Shown: piece after piece, positions 1 through 7,995 of the stretch
Position numbering within the stretch: the stretch's first letter is position 1
How the letters are laid out: every line of letters starts with the position of its first letter
NCBI GenBank assembly: GCA_036380875.1
Contig: DASVDX010000086.1
Location: 1 to 64,000 of the forward strand
Source of the DNA: ZC4RG17 sp036380875
Lineage (GTDB): Bacteria > Actinomycetota > Acidimicrobiia > Spongiisociales > ZC4RG35
DNA length: 64,000 nt
Reading direction: 5' to 3'
Program-made: the position numbers and the translations under genes
The notes under the pieces: generated by a model
Seen by the model: only the letters and a program-made list of their open reading frames with translations
What the model was told of the DNA's origin: nothing
Database searches by the model: none

Positions 1-339
1 GGCTGCTTCGATCTTGCGCTCATCGAGCGGCGTCTCGATCACGTCCGAGATGCCGACTCGCATGGCGGACCGCAGCAGATCGGCGGTCACCTCCGGGGCG
101 ATGAGGATGAGGATCAGTTCGGGGGCGGCGTTGTGGATGGCCCGGATGGCGTTCATCGACGCCTCGTTGGCGAACGAAGGGCCGAGGAGCACCATGCGGA
201 GTTGCCCGCCCTCGATCGCAGCGAGCGCGCCTTCGAGCGAACGCTCTACCGGCAGCCGCCCATCGAGGAGGCGCTTGGCCTCGTCGATGAACGTGTCGTC
301 ATCGTCGACGACTAGGAGATTGTGCTCGCTGAGTGACAT
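1..339 (-). CDS. Partial CpaE/TadZ-like Flp pilus assembly protein (N-terminal part)
   Basis: Only the first 113 codons lie in the window; the gene runs off the left edge. Its ATG follows the stop of the CpaB-like gene by 7 bases, so the two are probably co-transcribed. The N-terminus has the shape of an atypical receiver domain: a hydrophobic first strand ending in an acidic run (NLLVVDDDDTF, about residues 7-17), then short strands MVLLGPS and LILILIAPEV. Such receiver-like domains precede the ParA/MinD-type ATPase of CpaE/TadZ, which positions the Flp (Tad) pilus machine at the membrane. The assignment is inferred from this fold and the CpaB neighbour. The ATPase part is not visible, so a free-standing response regulator is the alternative. 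Confidence 0.6.
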   Translation of the reverse strand, partial: MSLSEHNLLVVDDDDTFIDEAKRLLDGRLPVERSLEGALAAIEGGQLRMVLLGPSFANEASMNAIRAIHNAAPELILILIAPEVTADLLRSAMRVGISDVIETPLDERKIEAA

Positions 340-346
340 GGCCTTA

Positions 347-1234
347 TCAGTTCCCGAAGATGTCCTCGACTAGATCGCCCTCGAACAGGGTGTTGATGGT
401 GATGCCCTCCGTGGGGGTTTCAACGAAGTCCTCCGGCACGAGGGTGAGCCACACCGATCCGTTCTCAAAAGCGTAGACGAATTTCTCGGCCTGTTCAGGG
501 TCGACTTCGAGGGTGAACACCGTCGCCGGAACCGAATCCTCGACCTCGGCGCCCTCTTGAGGCGTGACGGTGACCTCCTGGCGCTCCCCTTCCTTGGGAC
601 GCACATCACGGTCGACCGCCAGCACCGGGATGCCCTGGAGCACATAGCGGGTCAGCGTCACCACCTCGGTGTTGTCTTCCTGCTGCTGCTGTCCTTCTTC
701 GCCCTCTTCACCAGACGGGATACCGAAGCCCGGCTGCTGGTCGGGGAGGAGTTCGAACTCGATGTCGATCGTGACGATGGCATTGATGCGGTCACCCGGC
801 TGGATGAACCCGTTGACACCGCGGACCTGGTCGGTGGAGATGGTGATGGCCTGCTTGCCCGATGGAATCTGCTCGGCGAGCGGCGTGATGTCGACCGTCA
901 ACTCGACCCACTGGTCGCGGGTGAGGATCTGGTTCTGGGCGATGGGCCCGACGGCCACCTTGCCGCCGATGATCGCCCTCAACTCTTCCTCCGAAGCGAT
1001 GAAGCCGTCGGGAACGTCGACGCGCTCGTCGGTGCTCTGTTGCCACATCGGGGTCTGGAGGAAGAGGTCACCGTCCTGGCCCTCGGGGATCGGCTGTGTG
1101 GCACGGAAGACGACGACCTGCTCGGTGTTCTTTCTCTCCTCTTCCGCGATGTTGTCCACGAACATGTAGACGGAGAACGCCGCCACACCGGCCAGGATCA
1201 GTGCAACGAGCAGAACCAGTGCTCTCCTACCCAT
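347..1234 (-). CDS. cpaB: Flp pilus assembly protein CpaB/RcpC (SAF domain)
   Basis: A 295-residue protein of the CpaB/RcpC family, a periplasmic part of the Flp (Tad) pilus secretion machine thought to help gate the outer complex. The N-terminus has one membrane anchor (residues about 4-27, hydrophobic after MGRR). It is followed by an SAF-type beta-clip (about residues 40-110, VVVFRATQPIPEGQ to the QNQILTRDQW stretch) and the RcpC domain containing the typical ISTDQVRGVNGFIQPGD motif near residue 135. A low-complexity Glu/Gln run (about residues 177-190) interrupts the RcpC domain. A GAGGAAAC ribosome site precedes the ATG. The CpaE-like gene follows after 7 bases, which fits the usual cpaB-cpaE order. 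The family call is confident; the exact role in this organism is inferred. Confidence 0.85.
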   Translation of the reverse strand: MGRRALVLLVALILAGVAAFSVYMFVDNIAEEERKNTEQVVVFRATQPIPEGQDGDLFLQTPMWQQSTDERVDVPDGFIASEEELRAIIGGKVAVGPIAQNQILTRDQWVELTVDITPLAEQIPSGKQAITISTDQVRGVNGFIQPGDRINAIVTIDIEFELLPDQQPGFGIPSGEEGEEGQQQQEDNTEVVTLTRYVLQGIPVLAVDRDVRPKEGERQEVTVTPQEGAEVEDSVPATVFTLEVDPEQAEKFVYAFENGSVWLTLVPEDFVETPTEGITINTLFEGDLVEDIFGN

Positions 1235-1480
1235 GAAGTTTCCTCACCTTTGACTCGATTGAGTGAACTTGTCAGACGCTGCTTGCCTAGCGCCTGACAG
1301 CGACGGGATGGTATCTACGCCGCTTCGGGGCACTTGGCAGTCGGCTCCTAATGTCGGCGTCTCCGAGACTGGCCTGAACCTTTTTTGTCCGGCCTCTAAG
1401 ACGATCCCAACCCGCCGGGCAGGATACATGGAGTCCTCTTCCGGACAAGGGATCTGCCGAATCATTGACTAATAGGAGAA

Positions 1481-1498
1481 GGGGCCCTTGCGGGCCCC
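1481..1498 (-). terminator. Hairpin terminator after rpsA
   Basis: A perfect 7-bp GC stem (GGGGCCC/GGGCCCC) with a 4-base loop lies just past the rpsA stop. AGAA and TTCT on the two sides could extend the stem with a two-base bulge. Only a short pyrimidine stretch (TTCTCCT) follows on the transcribed strand, so it is a weak-tail intrinsic terminator at best. Confidence 0.6.
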
Positions 1499-1503
1499 AA
1501 TTC

Positions 1504-3009
1504 TCAGCGTCGACCGATGCCGCGTTCTTTGAGCTCCTGCAGGATCGCCTCCAAGGAGGCGTCCACCGGCATCGGCGGCGGCTCCTCCTCCTTGGGGCCG
1601 AACTCCCGCTCGAACTCACGGCGGGGACGGCTCTGACCCGAGGCGGCCCGGGCGCGCTCCTGGCGCTCTTCCCAGTCGGGCAGCGCCTGCTTGATCGACA
1701 GCGAGATGCGCCGCCGCTCGTCTTCCTTCTCGGTGATCTTGGCCCGCACCTTCTGGCCGATCGAGAGCTCGAGCTCCGGGGACTCGACCCGGTGGACGGC
1801 GATCTCGGAGACATGGACCAGACCCTCGACGCCTTCCATCACGGACACGAAGGCGCCGAACGGAACGGTCTTGGTGACGGTGCCCTCGACGATGTCGCCG
1901 ACCTCGTACTGGCGGGAGAACACCTCCCACGGGTCCTCCAGCGTCTCCCGGATGGAGAGGGAGATGCGCTCCCGCTCCCGGTCGACCTCGAGGACCTTCA
2001 CGGTCACCTCGTCGCCGACGTTGACGACCTCGGACGGGTGGTTGACGTGCTGCCACGACAGCTCGGACACGTGGACGAGGCCGTCCATGCCGCCCAGGTC
2101 GACGAAGGCGCCGAAGGCGACGACCGACGACACCACGCCGGTGCGGATCTCGCCTTCCTGCAGCTCGTCCAGGAAGGACTGGCGCTGCTCCGCCTGCTCC
2201 TCCTCCAGGTGGGCACGGCGGCTGAGCACGACGTTGTTGCGGTTGCGGTCGAGCTCGATGACCTTGGCCTCGATCTCCTGGCCGATGAACGGCTCCAGGT
2301 CACGGACCCGGCGCAGGTCGACGAGGGAGGCGGGCAAGAAACCACGCAGGCCGATGTCGACGATGAGACCGCCCTTGACGACCTCGATCACCGTGCCCTT
2401 GACGGTTTCGCCCCGGTCAGCGATCTCCTGGATGCGACCCCAGGCCCGCTCGTACTGAGCGCGCTTCTTCGAGAGGATGAGTCGGCCTTCGTCGTCCTCC
2501 TTGTTGAGAACGAGAGCCTCGACTCGCTCCCCCACCTGGACGATCTCGCCGGGATCGACGTTGTTGCGAATCGACAGTTCCTCGGTGGGGATCAGACCCT
2601 CGGACTTGTAGCCGATGTCGACCATCGCCCCGTCGGCGTCGACGGAGACCACGGTGCCAACGACGATGTCGCCTTCGTCGAACTCGAGGACGGTGTGGGC
2701 GATGGCGGCTTCGAAGTCGTCGATGATCTCGTCGGGCAGATCGGCGATGCTCGGAGCTTCGATCGGTGTGGGGCCGGCGGGCTGACGCGCCGATGTCTGA
2801 GTAGGTGCCTCTGGAGTCGACTCGGTGTTCGAAGCCTCAGCGGGAGCCTCTTCCGTCTCCTCGCTGGCGGCGGGAGCCTCGTCGGTCTCCTCGCTCTCTG
2901 CTACCTCGGCGGTCGTCTCTTCGGCGGCTTCTTCCGCCGGGGTCTCGGGCGTCTCGTCGACGATCTCTTCGGTCGTCTCCACAGACGCGGTTTCTTGCTC
3001 AGTGGACAT
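1504..3009 (-). CDS. rpsA: 30S ribosomal protein S1
   Basis: A 501-residue S1 protein, which helps mRNA bind the 30S subunit. Four S1 (OB-fold) domains can be seen, starting near residues 110, 195, 280 and 365; the last two carry the FGAFVxL/V...GLVHVSE signature most clearly. Before them is an unusually long acidic leader of about 95 residues, rich in Glu, Thr, Ala and Pro and probably disordered. An upstream in-frame ATG would add 12 residues, but the strong GGAGGTAA site lies inside that extension, 12-14 bases before MSTEQ, so I chose MSTEQ. Four domains match the shorter actinobacterial and Gram-positive S1 forms rather than the six-domain E. coli protein. Its own promoter lies upstream. 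The antisense strand is open for long stretches but codes nothing recognisable. Confidence 0.95.
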   Translation of the reverse strand: MSTEQETASVETTEEIVDETPETPAEEAAEETTAEVAESEETDEAPAASEETEEAPAEASNTESTPEAPTQTSARQPAGPTPIEAPSIADLPDEIIDDFEAAIAHTVLEFDEGDIVVGTVVSVDADGAMVDIGYKSEGLIPTEELSIRNNVDPGEIVQVGERVEALVLNKEDDEGRLILSKKRAQYERAWGRIQEIADRGETVKGTVIEVVKGGLIVDIGLRGFLPASLVDLRRVRDLEPFIGQEIEAKVIELDRNRNNVVLSRRAHLEEEQAEQRQSFLDELQEGEIRTGVVSSVVAFGAFVDLGGMDGLVHVSELSWQHVNHPSEVVNVGDEVTVKVLEVDRERERISLSIRETLEDPWEVFSRQYEVGDIVEGTVTKTVPFGAFVSVMEGVEGLVHVSEIAVHRVESPELELSIGQKVRAKITEKEDERRRISLSIKQALPDWEERQERARAASGQSRPRREFEREFGPKEEEPPPMPVDASLEAILQELKERGIGRR

Positions 3010-3067
3010 GAGTGGTTGGGTTACCTCCAGAGGGAATGTCTCCACGCGCGATGGCGCAGGCGAGTTC

Positions 3068-3097
3068 AGGCTAACAGCAGCCCCGAACGGACCGCAA
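3068..3097 (-). promoter_or_regulatory. Candidate rpsA promoter
   Basis: On the minus strand a TTGCGG box (3092-3097) and a TAGCCT box (3068-3073) are 18 bases apart, in good sigma-70-like register. They predict a start site about 50 bases before the rpsA ATG. Seen by eye only. Confidence 0.45.
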
Positions 3098-3174
3098 AGG
3101 AAATGGGGTTGCTATCGGTCGGTGACGATACTCCAGGTCCAGCCACGGCGGCCGATACTCCTGACGGAAGCCAC

Positions 3175-3831
3175 ATGGCCGGAAAGCACACCGCCTCATC
3201 CAGTCCAACCCGTTCGCCGATGCGGACGTGGCTGCTCGGCGTCGCCGTCATGTTCGCCGTGCGGATCGCCGGCGACTATGCCGCCCTGATGGGCGCCACC
3301 GGGTGGTTGTGGACCACCAGGCTGTCGGAGTTGTGGCTGGCGGGCGGGCTGCTGGTGTGGGCGTGGAAGGACATGCCGGTCGGCGACATGCTCCGGGGCA
3401 TCGGAAAGACTCGCGGGGTCGCAGTAGGCCTTCTGTTCGTCGCCGTCGCCGCTGGCCAGTTTCTCGGGCCGGATGCGAGCGCCTACCCGTTCGTCCACTG
3501 GAACATGTACACGGCGAGCGCCGATGAGGTCACCTACGGCGAAGTGTGGCTGGTGGACGAGACAGGGAGCCGCAGCCGCCTCGACCTGTCGGCGACCGAC
3601 CTGGCGACCGAACCGCGGGCCCTGTCCGGGCGCCTTCTCACCGAGGCGGAGGCGGCGGCCGATGGCGACGAGGACGCTCGCCGTCTGCTCCAGAGCACCC
3701 TGCTCGTCCTGGCCGGCGACGAGTTCCAGGCGACGGAAGCCGAGGTGCTGCGCTGCGTGGTCGACCAGCCCACCAGCGAAGCGCCTTCTGACTGCGCTGT
3801 CGTCACCACGGTGGAACTGGAGGCGCCATGA
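3175..3831 (+). CDS. Membrane protein of unknown function, partner of the HTTM-like gene
   Basis: A 218-residue protein I cannot name. The N-terminal 100 residues hold three likely membrane segments: around RTWLLGVAVMFAVRIAGDYA, ELWLAGGLLVWAW and GVAVGLLFVAVAAGQFL. The rest is a soluble domain of about 115 residues that begins YPFVHWNMYT and probably faces outward. It contains two cysteines near the C-terminus (CVV and DCAV). The start is the ATG before AGKHTASS; reading further upstream only enters the region antisense to rpsA. Its last codons overlap the next gene by four bases (ATGA), so the two are translationally coupled and likely act together in the membrane. Membrane proteins ending in a similar F/YPF..W.M(Y/F) stretch often accompany HTTM proteins; that link is my inference. 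Confidence 0.7.
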   Translation: MAGKHTASSSPTRSPMRTWLLGVAVMFAVRIAGDYAALMGATGWLWTTRLSELWLAGGLLVWAWKDMPVGDMLRGIGKTRGVAVGLLFVAVAAGQFLGPDASAYPFVHWNMYTASADEVTYGEVWLVDETGSRSRLDLSATDLATEPRALSGRLLTEAEAAADGDEDARRLLQSTLLVLAGDEFQATEAEVLRCVVDQPTSEAPSDCAVVTTVELEAP

Positions 3832-4697
3832 TCCACCGTTCCTCCGGTCCGTTCCATTTGGCCGTCCTGCGGATCGCCGTCTTTCTGATCTGGTTCGTGA
3901 TCCTCTTCGATTTCGACGCCTCGGCGTTCTCCCAGCTGCCGCCGGGCCTCATCGACCTCCACGCGTTCAGCGGAGCCCTCCGCGCCCTCGCCTCCAGCCC
4001 GACGTTGCTTGCGATCGTGAAGGTGGCGGCTCTGGTCGGTTGCGGCCTGTGTGTGCTGGGGGTGCGGCCTTTTGCGGTCGTGGCCGGGCCGACGGCCGTG
4101 CTCGTCCTCGTCCTGGACACGGCGATGAAGAGCATCGGCTCCTACACCAATCACGCCCAGATACTCGTGCTGCTCCTGGCACTGCTGCTCCCCTTCTTCC
4201 CGGCAGCCGACTCGTTGAGCGTGCATCGCCGGCCCCCACCCGACAGATCTCCCTGGCTCTACCGAGTCCCGCTGATGGTGGCGGCGACGATCATCGTCGC
4301 TTCCTACACGTTCATCGGGGCCCGTCGCCTGTTCACGGGCGGCATCACGATCTACCTCGACGACTCGATCGTTCGTTGGGTCGTTGCCCGCACACTCGAG
4401 GAGGGTGCCCACGATGTCAGCTTCGGCCTGCGGATCCTCGACTACCCGTGGCTGGCGGTTCCACTGGCGTTGGGGATGGTGGTGACGACGGCCGTCGAGA
4501 TCCTTTCGCCGCTTGCGCTGGTTAAGCCCCGGTTCCGGTGGGTGTGGCTGGCAGTGATCGTCGGGTTCCACCTGTCGACGCTGTTCCTGATGAACATCTT
4601 CTTCTGGGAGAACCTGATCCTCTTGGCGGTGCTCTTCACCCCGATCGTGGACCTTCTCCGACGTCCGGAGCCGAGGGTGCGTCTGGCGGGCGTCTAG
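3828..4697 (+). CDS. HTTM/DoxX-like multi-pass membrane protein
   Basis: A 289-residue integral membrane protein with about seven hydrophobic segments. The pattern resembles HTTM (vitamin K-dependent gamma-carboxylase-like) membrane proteins: an early RIAVFLIWF helix, a conserved polar NHAQILVLLLALLLPFF helix around residue 105, a YTFIGARRL segment, and a late helical pair around the polar FHLSTLFLMNIFFWENL. The carboxylase catalytic domain is absent. Function is unknown. It overlaps its upstream partner by four bases and ends tail to tail with polA, sharing the palindrome CTAG so both use TAG stops. A DoxX-type quinone-linked protein is the alternative reading. Confidence 0.65.
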   Translation: MIHRSSGPFHLAVLRIAVFLIWFVILFDFDASAFSQLPPGLIDLHAFSGALRALASSPTLLAIVKVAALVGCGLCVLGVRPFAVVAGPTAVLVLVLDTAMKSIGSYTNHAQILVLLLALLLPFFPAADSLSVHRRPPPDRSPWLYRVPLMVAATIIVASYTFIGARRLFTGGITIYLDDSIVRWVVARTLEEGAHDVSFGLRILDYPWLAVPLALGMVVTTAVEILSPLALVKPRFRWVWLAVIVGFHLSTLFLMNIFFWENLILLAVLFTPIVDLLRRPEPRVRLAGV

Positions 4698-7309
4698 TCC
4701 TTGACCTCGGCCAGGTTCTTCCCGACCCCGACATCGACGACCAGCGGCACCGCCAGCTCGGCGACTCCCTCCATCACCTCGACGGTCAACTCCTTCAACT
4801 CGTCGAGCTCTTCGGGAGGTGCCTCGAGCACGAGTTCGTCGTGGATCTGGAGAAGGAGCGTCGACTGCATGTCTCGCTCGCGGATGGCGGCGTCCAGTTC
4901 GATCATCGCCCGCTTGATGATGTCGGCCGCGGTGCCCTGCACCGGGGCGTTGAGCGCCATTCGCTCCCCCATCTGGCGGATGCGGTAGTTGTCGCTCTTC
5001 AGCTCCGGCAGGTAGCGGCGTCGCCCGAACAGCGTGGTGGTATAGCCCTGGTTGCGAGCCTGGCGAACCACTCCCTGCATGAACTCCTTCACATCGGGGA
5101 ACTGCTCGAAGTAGGTCTCTATGTGGATGGCAGCCTCCTCCCGGGGAATGCCGAGACGTGAGGCCAGGCCGAAGGCCTCCATTCCATAGAGGAGACCGAA
5201 GTTGATCATCTTGGCCCGGCGCCGCATCTCCGGTTGCACGTCCTCCGGCCGCACGCCCCACACCCGCGCCGCGGTGGCGGTGTGGATGTCGGCCGAGGTC
5301 TCGTTGAACGCCTCCAGCAGGCCCTTGTCGCCCGACATGTGGGCCAGCACCCGTAACTCGATCTGCGAGTAGTCGGCGACGAGGAACCACCATCCCTCCC
5401 GGGGAATGAACGCCCGGCGGATGGTCCGACCCGTCTCCGATCGCACCGGAATGTTCTGGAGGTTGGGACGGTCGGACGACAACCGTCCGGTGGTGGCGGC
5501 CATCTGGTTGAACCGGGTGTGGATCCTCCCGTCTGGACCGATGAGCGGCAGATAGCCGTCGACATAGGTCGAGCGCAGCTTCTCCAGCTCCCGGTAGCGG
5601 AGCAGCGCCTCGATGATCGGATGGTCGAGCTTCTCCAGCACGGAGGCGTCGGTGGACGGCTTTCCCGTCGACGTCTTCTTGGTCACTGGCAGCTCGAGCT
5701 TGTCGAACAGCACATACCGGAGCTGGTCGGTGGAGTTGACGTTGAACGGCTCGCCGGCGATCTCGTGGATGCGACGTTCCAGATGGTTCAACTCGCTCCG
5801 GAGGTCGTCACCCATCTGCTCCAGGTACTCCCGGTCGACGCCGATGCCAGCCAGCTCCATCCGGGCGAGCACAGGCACGAGCGGCAGCTCGAAGCGCTCG
5901 AACAACGCCACCTCGTCGCGGGCCTCGAGCTCGCTCCGGAGTTGGTCGGACAGGCGCTCGATGGCGGCCACCCGTCTTCCGGCCGCCTCGAGGTCGGGAC
6001 CGGAGTCGAAGAGCGTTCCCTGGTCTGGTTCCTCACGGTCTGGCGACTCGAGCTCGATTCCCAGGTAGCGGCCGGCCACTTCCGTCAGGTCGTAGTTGCG
6101 GGACGACGGGTTGAGCACGTAGGCGGCCAGTGCCGTGTCCATCTCCAGCCCGTCCACCTCGTACCCCGCCTCCATCAGCGTGCGGACCGTCTCTTTGAGA
6201 TCGTGGCCGACGATCGGCTTGCCGGGATCGGCCAGGGCCGGGGCGAGTGGGCCCAGGGCGTCCAGGGGCACGACGGCAGCTGCTTCGTGATCGAGCGCCA
6301 CGGCGAGGCCGAAGGGCTCGCCGTCAGACACAACCAGGTCGACGACCAGGCGGTCCTGGTCGGCGAGTCTGGACACCGCAGAAGGGTCGGTGACGAGGTT
6401 CGTCTCCACCTCGAGGACCTCGCCGGGTAGATCGCCGGCCGTCGGCTGCACTGCGAGCAGGTCTTCCCACAGCGAGTAGAACTCGAGGCTCTCGAAGAGG
6501 TCCTTGACGATTCCCTGCTCCCATTCGCCACGGCGCAGGTCTTCCGTGTCGATGTCGAGTTCGACGTCGGCGACGAGCTTCATCAGCTCTCGGTTGAGGA
6601 ACACCTGCTCGTGGGCTTCGGCGAGGTTCTGGCGCAGGCGGGGAGACTGGTCGTCGAGGGCTTCGAAGATCCCCTCCAATGACCCGTATTGCTGCAACAG
6701 CTTGGCGGCGGTCTTGTCCCCCACCCCGGGAACGCCCGGCAGGTTGTCGGACGTGTCACCGCGCAGTGCGGCGAACTCGACGTACTGCTCGGGTGTGATC
6801 CCATAGCGTTCGATGACGTAGTCCCGGTCGGCGATGATCGTGTCTGTGATGCCCCGACGGGTGTAGAGGACCTTGACGTGGTCGTCGATCAGCTGGAAGG
6901 CGTCGCGGTCACCCGTCACGATGAGGACGTCCCAGCCCTCCGCCACAGCCCTGCGGGTGAGCGTGGCGATCAGGTCGTCGGCTTCGTAGCCCTCCATCCT
7001 CAGCTGGGGGATGCGGAGCGCCTGCAGCACCTCGTCGATGAGCCCGAGCTGGCTTCTGAAGTGGTCCGGCGCCTTCTCTCGCTGGGCCTTGTACTCGGCG
7101 TAACGCTCGGTGCGGAAAGACTCCCGGGAGACGTCCCAGGCGACCACCACCCCGTCGGGGTGGTGGTCGCCGAGGAGCTTGATGAGCATCCGGGTGAAGC
7201 CGTAGACGGCGTTGGTGACCTGACCGGAGGTGGTGGCGAGGTCCTCGGGGAGTGCGTAGAAGGCCCGGTAGGCGATGGAGTTTCCGTCGAGAAGAGCGAG
7301 CGTCGGCAT
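4694..7309 (-). CDS. polA: DNA polymerase I
   Basis: An 871-residue family A polymerase for Okazaki-fragment processing and repair. The 5'-nuclease domain (residues 1 to about 290) keeps its acidic clusters and an H3TH region (PGVPGVGDKT). The middle 3'-5' exonuclease fold (about 300-470) has lost its catalytic set: the DxE pair reads D324-L-V326, and the region matching the second catalytic Asp (DLKETVRTL) lacks it. It therefore should not proofread, as in Mycobacterium and Taq enzymes. The polymerase domain is intact: motif A VADYSQIELRV (D646), motif B RRRAKMINFGLLYG (F704), motif C QIHDELV (D824). I start at MPTLALLDGN, which matches the family N-terminus; the 30 codons upstream are not conserved-looking. 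Confidence 0.97.
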   Translation of the reverse strand: MPTLALLDGNSIAYRAFYALPEDLATTSGQVTNAVYGFTRMLIKLLGDHHPDGVVVAWDVSRESFRTERYAEYKAQREKAPDHFRSQLGLIDEVLQALRIPQLRMEGYEADDLIATLTRRAVAEGWDVLIVTGDRDAFQLIDDHVKVLYTRRGITDTIIADRDYVIERYGITPEQYVEFAALRGDTSDNLPGVPGVGDKTAAKLLQQYGSLEGIFEALDDQSPRLRQNLAEAHEQVFLNRELMKLVADVELDIDTEDLRRGEWEQGIVKDLFESLEFYSLWEDLLAVQPTAGDLPGEVLEVETNLVTDPSAVSRLADQDRLVVDLVVSDGEPFGLAVALDHEAAAVVPLDALGPLAPALADPGKPIVGHDLKETVRTLMEAGYEVDGLEMDTALAAYVLNPSSRNYDLTEVAGRYLGIELESPDREEPDQGTLFDSGPDLEAAGRRVAAIERLSDQLRSELEARDEVALFERFELPLVPVLARMELAGIGVDREYLEQMGDDLRSELNHLERRIHEIAGEPFNVNSTDQLRYVLFDKLELPVTKKTSTGKPSTDASVLEKLDHPIIEALLRYRELEKLRSTYVDGYLPLIGPDGRIHTRFNQMAATTGRLSSDRPNLQNIPVRSETGRTIRRAFIPREGWWFLVADYSQIELRVLAHMSGDKGLLEAFNETSADIHTATAARVWGVRPEDVQPEMRRRAKMINFGLLYGMEAFGLASRLGIPREEAAIHIETYFEQFPDVKEFMQGVVRQARNQGYTTTLFGRRRYLPELKSDNYRIRQMGERMALNAPVQGTAADIIKRAMIELDAAIRERDMQSTLLLQIHDELVLEAPPEELDELKELTVEVMEGVAELAVPLVVDVGVGKNLAEVKD

Positions 7310-7343
7310 CGTCAACCGTGGCGCCCGCGGGCGTCGGCGGGTT

Positions 7344-7622
7344 TCATCGTCTCTCCAGTCTCTCGAGGAGGCGGCGCCGCTGAGCGTCGAGGCGGACACG
7401 GCGGCGATCGATCGAGGCGAGCGAGCGTTCGAAGCGGAGAACGTCGTTGCGGGTCAGTCCGGCCTCCTCCCGATCGATGTAGTTGCCCAGGGCGGCGTCG
7501 ACTTGGGCATCGTCGTTGATCGCCCGATGCATGTCGAGTTCCTGGCGGACGGCCCGTTCCTCCTCGGCGAGTTCCTGGAGCTGGTCGGTGATGCGGAATA
7601 GCTTCTTGTGGAGACGGTTCAT
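7344..7622 (-). CDS. Small charged coiled-coil protein, unknown function
   Basis: A 92-residue protein, almost all helix-forming, with heptad-like runs at both ends (MNRLHKKLFRITDQLQELAE and LDAQRRRLLERLERR). The polar middle includes ALGNYIDREEAGLTRND. No family recognised. It sits 34 bases upstream of polA on the same strand and opposite a tRNA gene. A TATCAT box lies 13 bases before its ATG. The composition and regular helical pattern argue for a real gene rather than chance; a structural or adaptor role is only a guess. Confidence 0.6.
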   Translation of the reverse strand: MNRLHKKLFRITDQLQELAEEERAVRQELDMHRAINDDAQVDAALGNYIDREEAGLTRNDVLRFERSLASIDRRRVRLDAQRRRLLERLERR

Positions 7623-7635
7623 CTAATCGGGCTCC

Positions 7636-7641
7636 ATGATA
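7636..7641 (-). promoter_or_regulatory. -10 box candidate for the small coiled-coil gene and polA
   Basis: TATCAT on the minus strand fits TANNNT and stands 13 bases before the ATG at 7622. No clear -35 element is visible. Confidence 0.35.
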
Positions 7642-7677
7642 TGGACGCCTGGTCGAGGCCCTACACTGCCACACGAC

Positions 7678-7761
7678 GCCGGAGTGTTGGAACTGGTAGA
7701 CAAGGTGGACTCAAAATCCATTGCCCGTAAGGGCGTGCGGGTTCGAGTCCCGCCTCCGGCA
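7678..7761 (+). tRNA. tRNA-Leu(CAA)
   Basis: Acceptor arms GCCGGAG/CTCCGGC pair perfectly, with discriminator A. The T arm reads GCGGGTTCGAGTCCCGC, the D arm is of the class II type, and a long variable arm (TTGCCCGTAAGGGCGT) marks a leucine tRNA. The anticodon loop CTCAAAA gives CAA, reading UUG. CCA is not encoded. A TACACT box at 7662-7667 could be its -10 element. The gene lies alone between leftward genes. Confidence 0.95.
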
Positions 7762-7768
7762 CTTTTCG

Positions 7769-7798
7769 ACAAGTTGTCGGCACCGGCAACTTGTTTTT
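7769..7798 (+). terminator. Rho-independent terminator of tRNA-Leu
   Basis: An 8-bp stem ACAAGTTG/CAACTTGT (7769-7776 and 7787-7794) closes a 10-base loop and runs into a T tract, the classic intrinsic terminator form. It starts 8 bases after the tRNA. Confidence 0.85.
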
Positions 7799-7841
7799 GA
7801 CAAATAACAGTGGCATAGGCACCCATGTCCTATGCTGCAAT

Positions 7842-7936
7842 GCGCAACGGTCACCCCCCGTCCATCCTTTGCCGCATCCCCCCACTCCCCCACTCCCTGG
7901 CTCAGGATGACGGAACACAAAGGGTGACCGTTGCGC
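7842..7936. repeat. 95-bp intergenic element with 15-bp terminal inverted repeats
   Basis: GCGCAACGGTCACCC (7842-7856) is repeated exactly in inverted form at 7922-7936. After two mismatches the match resumes for 4 bases outward. The direct pentamer CTGCA flanks both sides (7835-7839 and 7938-7942), a possible target duplication. The interior carries C-rich runs (CCCACTCCCC) and CTCAGGATGACG, a motif seen in dispersed intergenic repeats of many bacteria. No coding capacity. It occupies the gap between the tRNA terminator and the end of trpA. Confidence 0.6.
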
Positions 7937-7995
7937 TCTGCAGGAGTCCCAAATACGGGACCCGAAATCTGAGACGAATCGGCCCCTTCGTTGGT

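Noticed and set aside
1235..1480. Possible small leftward gene or riboswitch upstream of cpaB
   Set aside because: The 73-codon frame lacks a ribosome site and any protein-like pattern. I looked for a c-di-GMP type riboswitch core, which would suit a pilus operon, and did not find it. I see nothing else definite in this gap.
1465..3831. Very long open frame on the plus strand across rpsA
   Set aside because: It is antisense to rpsA for most of its length and has the biased composition of a mirror of an acidic protein. Only its last 218 codons, from the ATG at 3175, look like a real gene.
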